DNA from: Seinonella peptonophila
GTDB taxonomy: Bacteria > Bacillota > Bacilli > Thermoactinomycetales > Thermoactinomycetaceae
DNA: 64,000 nt
Assembly (NCBI RefSeq): GCF_900129355.1
Contig: NZ_FQVL01000004.1
Span: 186,001-250,000 of the forward strand
Direction: 5' to 3'
The notes below the pieces were generated by a model. It was not told the origin of the DNA, searched no databases, and saw only the letters and a list, made by a program, of their open reading frames with translations. Below are positions 1 through 7,888 of this stretch, one piece after another (the first letter of the stretch is position 1; each line of letters opens with the position of its first letter). The translations under genes and the position numbers were made by a program.

Positions 1-1
1 T

Positions 2-352
2 ACAAAGTGTGATGCTTCAGATGTTATTCAAGATGTAGATATTTTATTTGATAATGTAGGTGGTCAAAACAGTTACAAAATGCTTCAAGTTCTCAAGCGT
101 GGTGGAATATTAGTACCTGTCAATTATGGGTTTCACACTCCTGATCAACTAAAAGAGTTGGGGATTATATCTAAAGGTAAAAGTGTAGTATCAAACGGTG
201 CTCAATTGACGGAAATTGCACGTCTCATTGATTTAAACTACATTCAAGTAGCAATTGATAGTGTTTTTCCTCTCGCAGAAGCTGCAAGAGCTCATGAAAA
301 AGGGGAAAGTGGACATTTGCAAGGAAAAATTGTTTTATGTGTTATTGAATAA
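2..352 (+). CDS. Zinc-type alcohol dehydrogenase/quinone oxidoreductase, C-terminal part
   Basis: The reading frame is open from base 2, so the gene starts before the window. About 116 residues remain. They carry the end of the Rossmann fold and the closing segment typical of the MDR (quinone oxidoreductase) family: 'DILFDNVGGQNS' followed by 'LKRGGILVPVNYG', then 'FPLAEAARAHEKGESG' and 'GKIVL' before the stop. Family members use NAD(P)H to reduce quinones or enones in the cytoplasm. The missing N-terminal domain prevents a substrate assignment. It lies just before a tRNA fragment and integrase remnant, so it may belong to a neighbouring accessory segment. Confidence 0.8.
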   Translation, partial: TKCDASDVIQDVDILFDNVGGQNSYKMLQVLKRGGILVPVNYGFHTPDQLKELGIISKGKSVVSNGAQLTEIARLIDLNYIQVAIDSVFPLAEAARAHEKGESGHLQGKIVLCVIE

Positions 353-587
353 AGATTTAACATTTTTAAAGGTATAGATTTACAAAATAAATAACTTACA
401 AAATCAGTACAAATAATTTATTAAATAATCAAATAAAGTTAGCTACCCATTTTTTTGATCTAATTTTTCTACCATACGTATTACATTCAACTAAACCTAG
501 GTGAACTTTGTAGAAACAAAAACCTTATAAAACCAAGGGTTATGCACTCATATGAACCTAAAAAATACCTTTGACGCTGAATAAACC

Positions 588-637
588 GTTGTGCGGCGTA
601 TACCGCACCGTGGGTTCAAATCCCACCCTCTCCGCCA
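588..637 (+). tRNA. 3' fragment of a tRNA-Ser gene, probable attachment site
   Basis: The segment contains a long variable arm (GTGCGG pairing with CCGCAC), a complete T arm (610-626, GTGGG/CCCAC around TTCAAAT), a 7-nt acceptor strand CCTCTCC, a discriminator G and CCA at 635-637. The acceptor strand matches the complement of GGAGAGG, the usual 5' end of Gram-positive tRNA-Ser. No 5' half is present upstream. Such 3' halves are typical of attachment sites left by integrases that use tRNA genes, and an integrase remnant follows at 759. Confidence 0.75.
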
Positions 638-758
638 ATGACAAATCATCAGTATCAATGGGCATTAACCACATAACGCACTTATCGCATATAAGCGGTA
701 GAGTGCGTTTTTCATTTACATAGACCGTTAAATTCAAACCTTATTAGGGGAGAGTTTA

Positions 759-1057
759 ATGGGTAAAGAGATAGGTAAAAAGTGCAGAAAGCGCGGTCAA
801 AAGAGGAATCAAATTTCCGTTTCGAAAGGGTTTTTAGAGGTTTGAGTTCTTCGGTCTTAGAACCGCTTCAAACGGAAGCAAAGAGAGAATCTGCACCAGA
901 AGCAAATACACTAACGTTAGAAAGGCTATTCAATCGGTATTATACTGCTCGACAAGTAGCAGGAGCAGCAGGTAGAACCTTGCACGACTACATAAAGCAT
1001 ATGGAATGGTTTCGGCGAATCGTACAAATTGACAATTCATATATTTCGTTGTTTTAA
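759..1057 (+). pseudogene. Tyrosine recombinase/integrase remnant, N-terminal core-binding region
   Basis: An ATG at 759, after AGGGGAGAG, opens a short basic peptide that stops after 28 codons. The neighbouring frame continues with 'TLERLFNRYYTARQVAGAAGRTLHDYIKHMEWFRRIV', here read in two halves: 'LERLFNRYYTARQVAG' and 'RTLHDYIKHMEWFRRIV'. This resembles the SAM-like core-binding domain of XerC/D-type recombinases. The catalytic domain with its R-H-R-Y residues is absent and the next gene is unrelated, so this is a frameshifted, truncated remnant. Its place 120 bp after a tRNA-Ser 3' end fits an integrase next to an attachment site. The family call rests on pattern resemblance only. Confidence 0.5.
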
Positions 1058-1149
1058 TGAAGAGGAATTATATCCGCATCAGTTTGCCTAACACAAAGGC
1101 AAACTCCAGAGTGAAAATTTTGCTCTGGAGAGACCTGGAAAGGAGCCGA

Positions 1150-2325
1150 ATGAATCGGCATGCACGACTACGTCGTGTGCAGAAGATGACCTTCGTCAAT
1201 TCGGCACGGGCGCACTTCGAGGACAAACCTCTCCCCAAGCAACTTCAGCTCAGAGGAATGCAAGATCTCTTCGATGTGCTGATGGCTGTAGGTGCGTGCG
1301 TCGCGCTGCTGTCTCACCTTTTTGTACTATTGGTGGGAGAGCGGATCGGCATCAGGAAGCTGACCGTGATTGCGTTCTCGGTGACGAGTACGCTTCCGTT
1401 CCTCATGGTTCTGGCATTGGAAAATCACGATTCGACGCTGATACTGATCTTGAAAGTGTTCAGCACTATCGCTGGAGCGTTTGGGGTCGCCTGTGTAGGA
1501 GCGATGCTCCGCGCAGCTGCCGGTGATGACCCGGTGAAACACCAACAAGCGGTGACGGGTAACACGCTTGCCTGGGCTGTGGGTTCGGTTCTGGGCAATT
1601 CGACCTTTCTCTTGGTCGACCCCAACCTCAACCCGGTCTGGCTCTGGGTCTGGGCAGGAATCGACTTTGGTCTCAACGTGATGACCATTGGCTTGATTCT
1701 GCGGATTCCAGAAGTCCGACCGAAGGTTGTAAAGAACCAAAAAGCAGACAAGATCACGAAAAAAGAGCGAGCTCTCCTGGTGGGTCGCAGTATGTCGTGC
1801 GTCGTGACCTACATGGCCTTCACCATGGTCTCAGCCTATGCCTCGCTGTTCATCGATCAGACTTGGCTGGCTTGGGCGCCGATGGTCACCTTGCTGGTAA
1901 TGGTTCCCTTGGGATCATGGCTGGCTGTGCGGCTGCAGAAGTGGCTTCGCAAGATGGCAGTTGAGGGGGCATCAAGTCCACTGTGGCATTGGTTGAACGT
2001 CGATCCCAAGAATGGACTGATCGAGAAGATGTCGATCATGGTCGGTCTCTTCATTACGTGCTGTGGCTTTGCACTCGCAGCGAGTGCTCCCTATCAGCTG
2101 GTGGTGCTCGTGAGTGCCATCGTCTTGTTGGGGCTAGCCGAAGGACTGGTGTCCAATCCGCTGGGTTTCCTGATCAAGCGGAGTACGGAGTTTCAGACAG
2201 CACAGGCTGGAGCACATCACTTGTCGGTAGCAATCGGCGTGTTGTTTGTCGCGGGCATCGGCAGGCTCTTTGGTGAGAGTGGCATGTTCTGGCTGTGCGG
2301 CGTCCCTTCGCCATCATCAGCCTGA
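1150..2325 (+). CDS. MFS-type membrane transporter, frameshifted at the C terminus
   Basis: The protein has repeated hydrophobic segments with the loop pattern of the major facilitator superfamily ('VLLVGERIGIRKLTVIAFSV', 'GNTLAWAVGSVLGNS', 'VLLGLAEGLVSNPLGF'). The open frame extends upstream to 1057, but ATG 1150 is better placed behind GAAAGGAG at 1137-1144. The frame ends abruptly after 'GMFWLCGVPSPSSA'. One extra C in the run at 2304-2306 would restore a further membrane segment ('FAIISLITIPFMKFSPM') and a stop at 2409-2411, so a one-base deletion or a sequencing error is likely. The gene is clearly G+C-richer than its surroundings, suggesting transfer. The substrate is unknown; it may be a drug or peptide exporter like the MFS gene at 11345. 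Confidence 0.65.
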   Translation: MNRHARLRRVQKMTFVNSARAHFEDKPLPKQLQLRGMQDLFDVLMAVGACVALLSHLFVLLVGERIGIRKLTVIAFSVTSTLPFLMVLALENHDSTLILILKVFSTIAGAFGVACVGAMLRAAAGDDPVKHQQAVTGNTLAWAVGSVLGNSTFLLVDPNLNPVWLWVWAGIDFGLNVMTIGLILRIPEVRPKVVKNQKADKITKKERALLVGRSMSCVVTYMAFTMVSAYASLFIDQTWLAWAPMVTLLVMVPLGSWLAVRLQKWLRKMAVEGASSPLWHWLNVDPKNGLIEKMSIMVGLFITCCGFALAASAPYQLVVLVSAIVLLGLAEGLVSNPLGFLIKRSTEFQTAQAGAHHLSVAIGVLFVAGIGRLFGESGMFWLCGVPSPSSA

Positions 2326-2411
2326 TCACCATTCCGTTCATGAAATTCTCACCAATGTCTGACAGGGAAGAGGCAACATCCATCGAGAAGAAGAGGACTT
2401 CATCAAACTAA

Positions 2412-2921
2412 TTAAAAATAATAGTACGAAATTCCCTAACAATCCATTGGTCACTCCGCCAGAGTGTGCTAATTATATGGGGGTTTCGTGCGACATTAAT
2501 TATCATAATATTCAAATAAAAACGACCAAGAACAATTGTGGATTATTACAAACATATAGAGTTGTTAATCAGCTATATAGAATGGGTTTTATCTGGATGT
2601 TAAAACGATTGATCGATGGAGGAACTTAAAAGAGGATATATTGAGCAGATTGATGCTTATATTTGCCTGCTATGTGATAAGAAATTGAAGCATAGCGCTT
2701 GAACGATTGCGCATAGCAGATAAGTACTGGCATAAAACGCCTAAATTCTTTGATATATAAGGGATTATGTGATGTTTATTAATCTGACGACTCATGAATG
2801 TCTTAAAAATGTCAAATTTACATACCATACCGAATGATATGATTTTGTGCGAATACATCAACTTCATACCCAAATATACTATACCTAGTTATTTTTCGTT
2901 AATGAACTCATTTCAGAGGAT
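2412..2921. other. Intergenic stretch without a convincing gene
   Basis: A 60-codon open frame at 2447-2629 lacks a ribosome site and any recognisable motif. Base composition returns here from G+C-rich to A+T-rich. The only structured signal is the dyad at 2821-2841, described separately. Confidence 0.5.
2821..2841. promoter_or_regulatory. Palindromic operator, copy 1 of 3
   Basis: CATACCAT and ATGATATG flank a 5-base centre ACCGA. This is the reverse complement form of the sites at 3729 and 11196, with one arm mismatch. It lies about 80 bp before the start of the gene at 2922, suggesting that a dimeric repressor, possibly TetR-type, controls that gene. Confidence 0.5.
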
Positions 2922-3449
2922 ATGAGCTGCAGAAAATTTAGGGAGGAGACAAAACATTTGTCAAAACAGAGTAAAAAAATTGCTAAAGATATATTAAAAA
3001 ATCCAAATGCCACAGAAGCACAGAAAGAAGTCGCACGACGACACCTAGAAGAGATGGGTGATAGTAACTCCTACAGTGAAAATCTAGCCAAAGGCATATT
3101 AAAAAACCCAAATGCCACAGAAGCACAGAAAGAAGTCGCACGACGACATCTGGAAGAGAGAGGACTGGACAGCAGCTCCAATGGTAATAGCGATGGTAAA
3201 AGTTGTCTACTTGCTGGTATCATTGTTGGCAGTACGTTATTAGGCGCAACAGGTTTAGCTGCGTATGGAGTCTCTACTCAAATAAAAGTACAGGAACCAA
3301 TACAACAGCCTATGGTTGATGGAAAAGACATCTCAAAGACATTAGCAACTTCCCATCAAAATCGCACTAGCTTAAAAAATGCTGCTAATTTTGATATTGA
3401 ACTGATAGTTCCTAATCATCTGCTAGAAACAAATATTTTCACACGGTAA
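2922..3449 (+). CDS. Unknown protein with two helical repeats and a membrane segment
   Basis: ATG 2922 follows AGAGGA. Residues from about 22 to 80 contain two nearly identical copies of 'KNPNATEAQKEVARRHLEE', predicted to be helical and highly charged. A Ser/Asn/Gly-rich linker leads to 'SCLLAGIIVGSTLLGATGLA', a single membrane segment, and then a polar tail ending with 'DIELIVPNHLLETN'. The same plan (charged helical head, G/S linker, C-L-x-A-x-I hydrophobic segment, 'DI-x-LIVP' tail) occurs in the protein encoded at 15112-15558 on the other strand, so these are members of one family. I do not recognise it. Membrane anchoring with a cytoplasmic helical head is inferred. An operator-like dyad lies upstream at 2821. 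Confidence 0.65.
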   Translation: MSCRKFREETKHLSKQSKKIAKDILKNPNATEAQKEVARRHLEEMGDSNSYSENLAKGILKNPNATEAQKEVARRHLEERGLDSSSNGNSDGKSCLLAGIIVGSTLLGATGLAAYGVSTQIKVQEPIQQPMVDGKDISKTLATSHQNRTSLKNAANFDIELIVPNHLLETNIFTR

Positions 3450-3728
3450 TATGTGTAAATCCCGTTCATCCGTTGTTGATAAAGAAACATATCTTTTCGT
3501 TATCCAAAAGCATCAGCTAACACTCAAGAAATGATCAACTTTCGGTCTTAGTAGAATTCAATATGAAGATCGTAGTTGAAAGAAGGTAAAATCGAAGGCA
3601 ATGATCAATGATCAGATCGCTTTATCTACTGTGCCAAGAACGAAGTTCAAAATAAAATGAGAATGGGGCTCTGCTCTCATATCCACAGTATGTTACAAAA
3701 AAGCATGGAAAAGATCGTTTTCAGCATT

Positions 3729-3759
3729 GATATCATACCATTCGTTATGGTATGATATC
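3729..3759. promoter_or_regulatory. Palindromic operator, copy 2 of 3 (13-bp perfect arms)
   Basis: GATATCATACCAT and ATGGTATGATATC form perfect 13-bp arms around TCGTT. The inner part matches the sites at 2821 and 11196. It lies about 210 bp before the secreted protein at 3969. The rest of the 3450-3968 gap shows no gene that I can support. Confidence 0.6.
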
Positions 3760-3968
3760 CACAATTCTAAATAGGGCGAGTTGGAACTGTATAAGAAAGA
3801 TGAGAAATCATCCAACTCCTTTGCTTGCTCTTGTGTAGAATCGCAGCTTGTTAGGGCAAAATTTTCAAATGAACAAATTGAAGGTCGAGCCAGGGTTGTA
3901 TGAAAAATGAATGGTGTACTATCCCTCTTATGAAAGTAAAATCCAGAGGAAGAATGGAGTGAATTAAA

Positions 3969-5189
3969 ATGGATTTGTTAAAACCGTATGGGAGAATCTC
4001 ATTAATAGCTATCGTTTTTATTATGGCATTTATGTTGAATTTAGGAAGTGTATCAGCAACAGAGGAGAGAACTGTACTCGATATAGCTTATGGAAGAGGT
4101 GAAGGTTTTTCTTCTACATGGCACCAATATGGGGACGCAAATAAAGTATTGGGTAGTGTACAATGTTCAGAGTCTGATATGCATACTGGTAAATCCAATT
4201 TGCGTTTATTTCTGACAGCAGTCAATGAAAATGGAAAAAGTGCAAGTGGAAAAACTGTAGAAATAGCTTGCCATAAAGGATATGATAAAAATAAATTTGT
4301 TGCATTCTCCATAGATGGATTGAAACTTAAGGATGGAAAAAGGTACAAATTAAAGTTTCAAGTTACAAGCCCTACTTCAAAAGGAGAAAACGTTCATATT
4401 TATTCTATCGTAAAGCCTGTTAAAGGAGATGTACATCAACCTAAACCAAAACCTAGCAAAACTCCGACGCCAAAACCTAGCAAAACTCCAACACCAAAGC
4501 CTAGCAAAACTCCAACACCAAAGCCCAGCAAAACTCCAAAAAACAATAAACCAGTAGACACTGGTATGTCCGCTAAATGTAATGCAATCAAAGGTGATAA
4601 ATATGAATTTCCAGGGGCTAACTGTTTTCAATTAGGGAAAAAGAGTCCTTATGTAGAAGTTTTGGATGAGCTACTGATTAAAAATGGGGCAAAAGGAATC
4701 GTGAAAGGTCCCCAATTTACAGAATCTGAAATAAATGCTGTACGAGCGTTTCAGCTTACTCATTCTAGCCTAAGTCGTATGCCAGATGGTTATCCAGGAG
4801 AAAAAACATGGGATAAACTAGTAGCAGGAGCTGCGAGTAAAGATAAAAAGTCTAATGGAAATTCGAAAGAAACGAAACAACCAACAGATAAATGTAAAAA
4901 AATTGTATATACTGGGAAAGCTCCTAAGTTTCCTGGCGCAGAATGTTTTGTGTTAGGGAAAAATAGTCCTTATGTGCAAATACTAGGGGAAATGTTAACG
5001 AAAGCTGGATATGGTAAAGGTGGTAAAGGATTTTACAAAATAGGCCCAACTCCTACCTTTACCGAAGTTGATCGATTATCTTTACAAAGATTCCAAGCTG
5101 ATCACCGAGAGTTAGCAGGAGATGCTGACGGTTATCCAGGTTCATTAACTTGGAAAATATTAACAGAAGAAGCCGGTCTATCAAAATAA
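3969..5189 (+). CDS. Secreted protein with Pro-Thr-Lys linker and two peptidoglycan-binding modules
   Basis: The start ATG 3969 follows AGAGGAAGAATGGAGTG. A signal peptide ends near residue 31 ('GSVSA' before 'TEERT'). Residues about 35-150 form an unrecognised beta-rich domain. A linker of four 8-residue units 'PKPSKTPT' follows. Two C-terminal repeats (about 205-290 and 310-405) share 'FPGANCFQLGKKSPYV' or 'FPGAECFVLGKNSPYV', a 'FTE' turn, 'FQ' and 'DGYPG..TW'. This pattern is common in peptidoglycan-binding modules of actinomycete and Thermoactinomycetaceae wall hydrolases. No catalytic domain is recognised, so it may bind the wall structurally or carry an unknown N-terminal activity. A terminator follows at 5211. 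Confidence 0.8.
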   Translation: MDLLKPYGRISLIAIVFIMAFMLNLGSVSATEERTVLDIAYGRGEGFSSTWHQYGDANKVLGSVQCSESDMHTGKSNLRLFLTAVNENGKSASGKTVEIACHKGYDKNKFVAFSIDGLKLKDGKRYKLKFQVTSPTSKGENVHIYSIVKPVKGDVHQPKPKPSKTPTPKPSKTPTPKPSKTPTPKPSKTPKNNKPVDTGMSAKCNAIKGDKYEFPGANCFQLGKKSPYVEVLDELLIKNGAKGIVKGPQFTESEINAVRAFQLTHSSLSRMPDGYPGEKTWDKLVAGAASKDKKSNGNSKETKQPTDKCKKIVYTGKAPKFPGAECFVLGKNSPYVQILGEMLTKAGYGKGGKGFYKIGPTPTFTEVDRLSLQRFQADHRELAGDADGYPGSLTWKILTEEAGLSK

Positions 5190-5210
5190 TTGAATTTCAA
5201 GGATATGGAT

Positions 5211-5244
5211 AAACAGGCTATCGCAAGGTCTAGATAGCCTGTTT
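5211..5244 (+). terminator. Rho-independent terminator
   Basis: AAACAGGCTATC (5211-5222) pairs with GATAGCCTGTTT (5233-5244), 22 bp after the stop of the preceding gene. The flanking A and T runs would let it work in both directions. Confidence 0.75.
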
Positions 5245-5298
5245 CTAGTGAAATAGAGAAAATGAGGATTGTTCTTTTAACTACGTTCGAAATATTAG

Positions 5299-5490
5299 AC
5301 TTGAACTACCGCCATCGTAGAGGTGGTAGTCGTTCAAGTATCCGAGATTTAGGAATGTGAATGGGAATCCTCCTCATTTTCATGAGGAGATGAAAGCGTA
5401 CGTTGCTCAGTACGCCCTATTGTGATCCCCGTTTTAATGGCGAGTTTGGAGGCACCAAAATCGCTGTCACATCCTATACAGATGTGTGGA
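5299..5490 (-). mobile_element. IS200/IS605-like remnant: TnpB tail and right-end hairpin
   Basis: On the minus strand a 50-codon open stretch ends at 5349-5351 and reads 'PHICIGCDSDFGASKLAIKT' followed by 'GITIGRTEQRT'. It has a CxxC-type pair followed by an Asp, which resembles the zinc-finger/RuvC-III end of TnpB. Just beyond its stop is a hairpin (5299-5339, with CTACCGCC/GGTGGTAG and TTGAAC/GTTCAA arms) like the right end and guide-RNA scaffold of these elements. A related hairpin is at 18181-18202. No complete transposase is present. The family call is tentative. Confidence 0.45.
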
Positions 5491-5509
5491 TTGAAATCCT
5501 AATACATTT

Positions 5510-5935
5510 GCTTTGACATAACGATCTTTATCTCTTGACATCAAGCCGTATTATAAGATACGATCGTCCTAATTAATAGAGAGAGACTCTGTTTATTAAA
5601 AGAGGATCAGGGCATTCAGGAAGGCATCTTCAAGCCAGTCTATCCTGATCAGATTGAAAGTTATCTTGTTCCTTTTGCAGGGCATGGATAGACCCATGCA
5701 AATGATTGCTTGCTCAGGACTACGATGAACAGCGATGTATCGGGCGCATTGTTTCGATCCATGTTGCCTATCTGGATACCATTGAGCGTGTGTTGGGAGT
5801 TCCCTTAAATTCCTTATATCGTACTGATGCAGATATGGTCAGGGGATGGGTGGAAACAATAAGATGGTGCATCGAACTGATTCGATTAAAGATTTTTGTT
5901 AATGGCCTTTCATAACCAATTAATAAATAGAGAAA
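5510..5935 (+). pseudogene. Broken second copy of the TetR gene at 10279
   Basis: 5527-5590 repeats the promoter and leader found at 10193-10262, including TTGACA (5535-5540) and a TACGAT -10. It then jumps directly into sequence equivalent to 10708-11030, so the DNA-binding half is deleted. The remaining C-terminal part is interrupted by stops but still reads 'YDEQRCIGRIVSIHVAYLDT', matching the intact regulator. The downstream bases up to about 5935 also match. This is a decayed duplicate in the same orientation, upstream of the gene at 5962. Confidence 0.8.
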
Positions 5936-5961
5936 CGGTTTATTTAAAGGAGGAAAACCTA

Positions 5962-6948
5962 ATGAAAGATGAAATGAAGAGCAAAATGAGTGACGGAACA
6001 CAAGTGAATGCCTGGCAAAAGAAAGTAGCGATTAAGCGGCCGACGAAGGCTCGAATTCCGCTGATGGATCTATCAGAGCTGTCGAAAAATCAGCGCATAG
6101 CGGCGAGTATCGGAGCGTCGAATGTCCTTCGAATGCTTGCGCACCATAGCGATTTGACGGAGGCATGGCTGGAGTTTGGAAAACACCTCACGACCAGTGG
6201 AAGGGTGTCTATGAGAACGCGTGAACTTCTGATCTTACGAGTCGCGCTTCACTCTTCATGCGAGTATGAGTGGGCCAATCACGTTATTGGAGCTCTCGGT
6301 GCCGGCTGGACCAACGCTGAGATTACCTCCCTTGTACAGGTACAAGTTGCAGATTCATGGTCCAACGCTGATACAGCGGTACTTAACTTAGTCGATGACC
6401 TTTGTGCTGACAACTGCGCTTCTGAGACGACATGGAAAGCACTGACTGCTACGTACGATAAGGAAGAAATCATCGAATTGCTAATGCTCATTGGCTTTTA
6501 CCGGATGAACGCCGGATTCTTGAATTCACTAGGTGTGCAGGCTGAGCCTGGACGTCCCAAGCTCGGTCAATGTATATCCTACGAAGCACCCATGCCTCGG
6601 CAAAAGCCTGCCACCAACTCCTCAGATCAAGTACGATCAGCGGCGAAACCAGACGGGACGTGGCATTTGAAATATTACCATCCAGCCACAACTATGGAAC
6701 TTCGACTCGTGATCGTGGCAAAGGAGGGTGTACTGTCCGGCTCAGTCTTCGATATGAAAACGGATGCCAATGTGCCAATCTCAGAGGGGAAGGTACACGA
6801 GCACCAGGTATCGTTCACAACTTCTATGACGGAACCGTATCCAATAACCATGACATGGGAAGGGATGATCAACAACGATTTTCTTGAAGGCACAGCCACG
6901 ATCACCGGTGGTGGTTCTTTCCCATTTGATGGCAAGCGGGTTAGATAG
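5962..6948 (+). CDS. Carboxymuconolactone decarboxylase-like protein with extra C-terminal domain
   Basis: ATG 5962 is chosen because AAAGGAGGAAAACC sits just before it; the frame itself is open from further upstream. Residues about 30-200 form an AhpD/CMD-like helical fold with 'RTRELLILRVALHSSCEYEW', in which the E, C and downstream H resemble the usual active-site region. A final domain of about 100 residues is beta-rich ('GTWHLKYYHPATTMELRL', 'GSFPFDGKRVR') and resembles small lipocalin-like or DUF-type barrels. CMD-family enzymes act on peroxides or small cyclic substrates; no specific substrate can be named. The G+C content is higher than in neighbouring genes. It lies between the broken and intact TetR copies and so may belong to that regulon. 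Confidence 0.7.
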   Translation: MKDEMKSKMSDGTQVNAWQKKVAIKRPTKARIPLMDLSELSKNQRIAASIGASNVLRMLAHHSDLTEAWLEFGKHLTTSGRVSMRTRELLILRVALHSSCEYEWANHVIGALGAGWTNAEITSLVQVQVADSWSNADTAVLNLVDDLCADNCASETTWKALTATYDKEEIIELLMLIGFYRMNAGFLNSLGVQAEPGRPKLGQCISYEAPMPRQKPATNSSDQVRSAAKPDGTWHLKYYHPATTMELRLVIVAKEGVLSGSVFDMKTDANVPISEGKVHEHQVSFTTSMTEPYPITMTWEGMINNDFLEGTATITGGGSFPFDGKRVR

Positions 6949-7189
6949 GAGTCAGTACAGTAAAAATTGTCACTACACTAAGGATTAAAAGTAATAAAGA
7001 CCCAAAGATGAATCATGCTAAGGATTGATTTTTTGGATCTTGTTATCTCATTTTATATGGTCTAGTGGCAGATGCAGTAAGAATCCAGACCGCTAGAGGC
7101 TAATCGAACCCTTCTTCTCGAAGAGTACATGCGATTTGTCAACGCATACTACTCTAAAAATGTTTTTAATAAATAAGGAGAGGATCTAT

Positions 7190-7888
7190 ATGTTTATTCA
7201 TATTTTAAACTTAAAGAAGAGCTATCAATCAGGTGTGGTTACTACCGAAGTTTTGAAAGGAATTGAGATGAAGCTGGAAAAAGGGGGAATTGGCGTTATT
7301 CTTGGTCCTTCCGGTTCAGGAAAATCGACACTAATGAATATCATCGGTGGAATTGATCGTGGTGATAGTGGTAGTGTTGTCGTAGATGGAATTGAAGTAA
7401 ATCAATTAGATGACAATAAACTGACTACATATCGACGTGAACAAATCGGCTTTGTCTTCCAATTTTATAACCTCGTTCCCAGTCTTACTGTTAGCGAAAA
7501 TATTGAGGTGGTTTCTCATATCAGTCATTCTCCTCTTAATATGGATGAGGTTTTAGAGGCTGTTGGAATCAAGGACAAAAAACATCGCTTCCCTAGGGAA
7601 TTGAGCGGTGGTGAGCAACAACGCGTCTCCATTGCTAGAGCGATTATTAAGAATCCAAAGTTGTTACTTTGTGATGAGCCAACTGGTGCACTTGATTATT
7701 CTACCTCGCGAAGTATCTTACAGCTCTTGCAGCAGGTGAACGAAAAATATGGTACCACCATTTTAATGATCACTCATAATACTGCGATTGCAGCAATGGC
7801 GGACAGGGTCTTTAAATTGCGGAGCGGGGAAATCGTAGCAGAATCGGTAAATCAGATTCCTGTTCCAGCAGAAAGGATTGAATGGTGA
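7190..7888 (+). CDS. ABC transporter ATP-binding protein, LolD/MacB type
   Basis: ATG 7190 follows AAGGAGAGGATCT. The protein has Walker A '[12 protein letters not shown]', Q-loop '[10 protein letters not shown]', signature 'LSGGEQQR', Walker B '[12 protein letters not shown]' and the H-loop 'MITHN'. The length of about 230 residues and the motif spacing fit the FtsE/LolD/MacB class, which powers FtsX-like permeases rather than substrate import. The last bases overlap the permease start, so the two are translationally coupled. In Gram-positive bacteria such pairs often serve peptide antibiotic resistance or envelope stress; that role is inferred here. Confidence 0.9.
   Translation: MFIHILNLKKSYQSGVVTTEVLKGIEMKLEKGGIGVILGPSGSGKSTLMNIIGGIDRGDSGSVVVDGIEVNQLDDNKLTTYRREQIGFVFQFYNLVPSLTVSENIEVVSHISHSPLNMDEVLEAVGIKDKKHRFPRELSGGEQQRVSIARAIIKNPKLLLCDEPTGALDYSTSRSILQLLQQVNEKYGTTILMITHNTAIAAMADRVFKLRSGEIVAESVNQIPVPAERIEW

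Noticed and set aside
2447-2629. 60-codon open frame with several Tyr and Cys
   Set aside because: No ribosome site, no motif, and it lies in a decayed area between the MFS gene and the 2922 gene.
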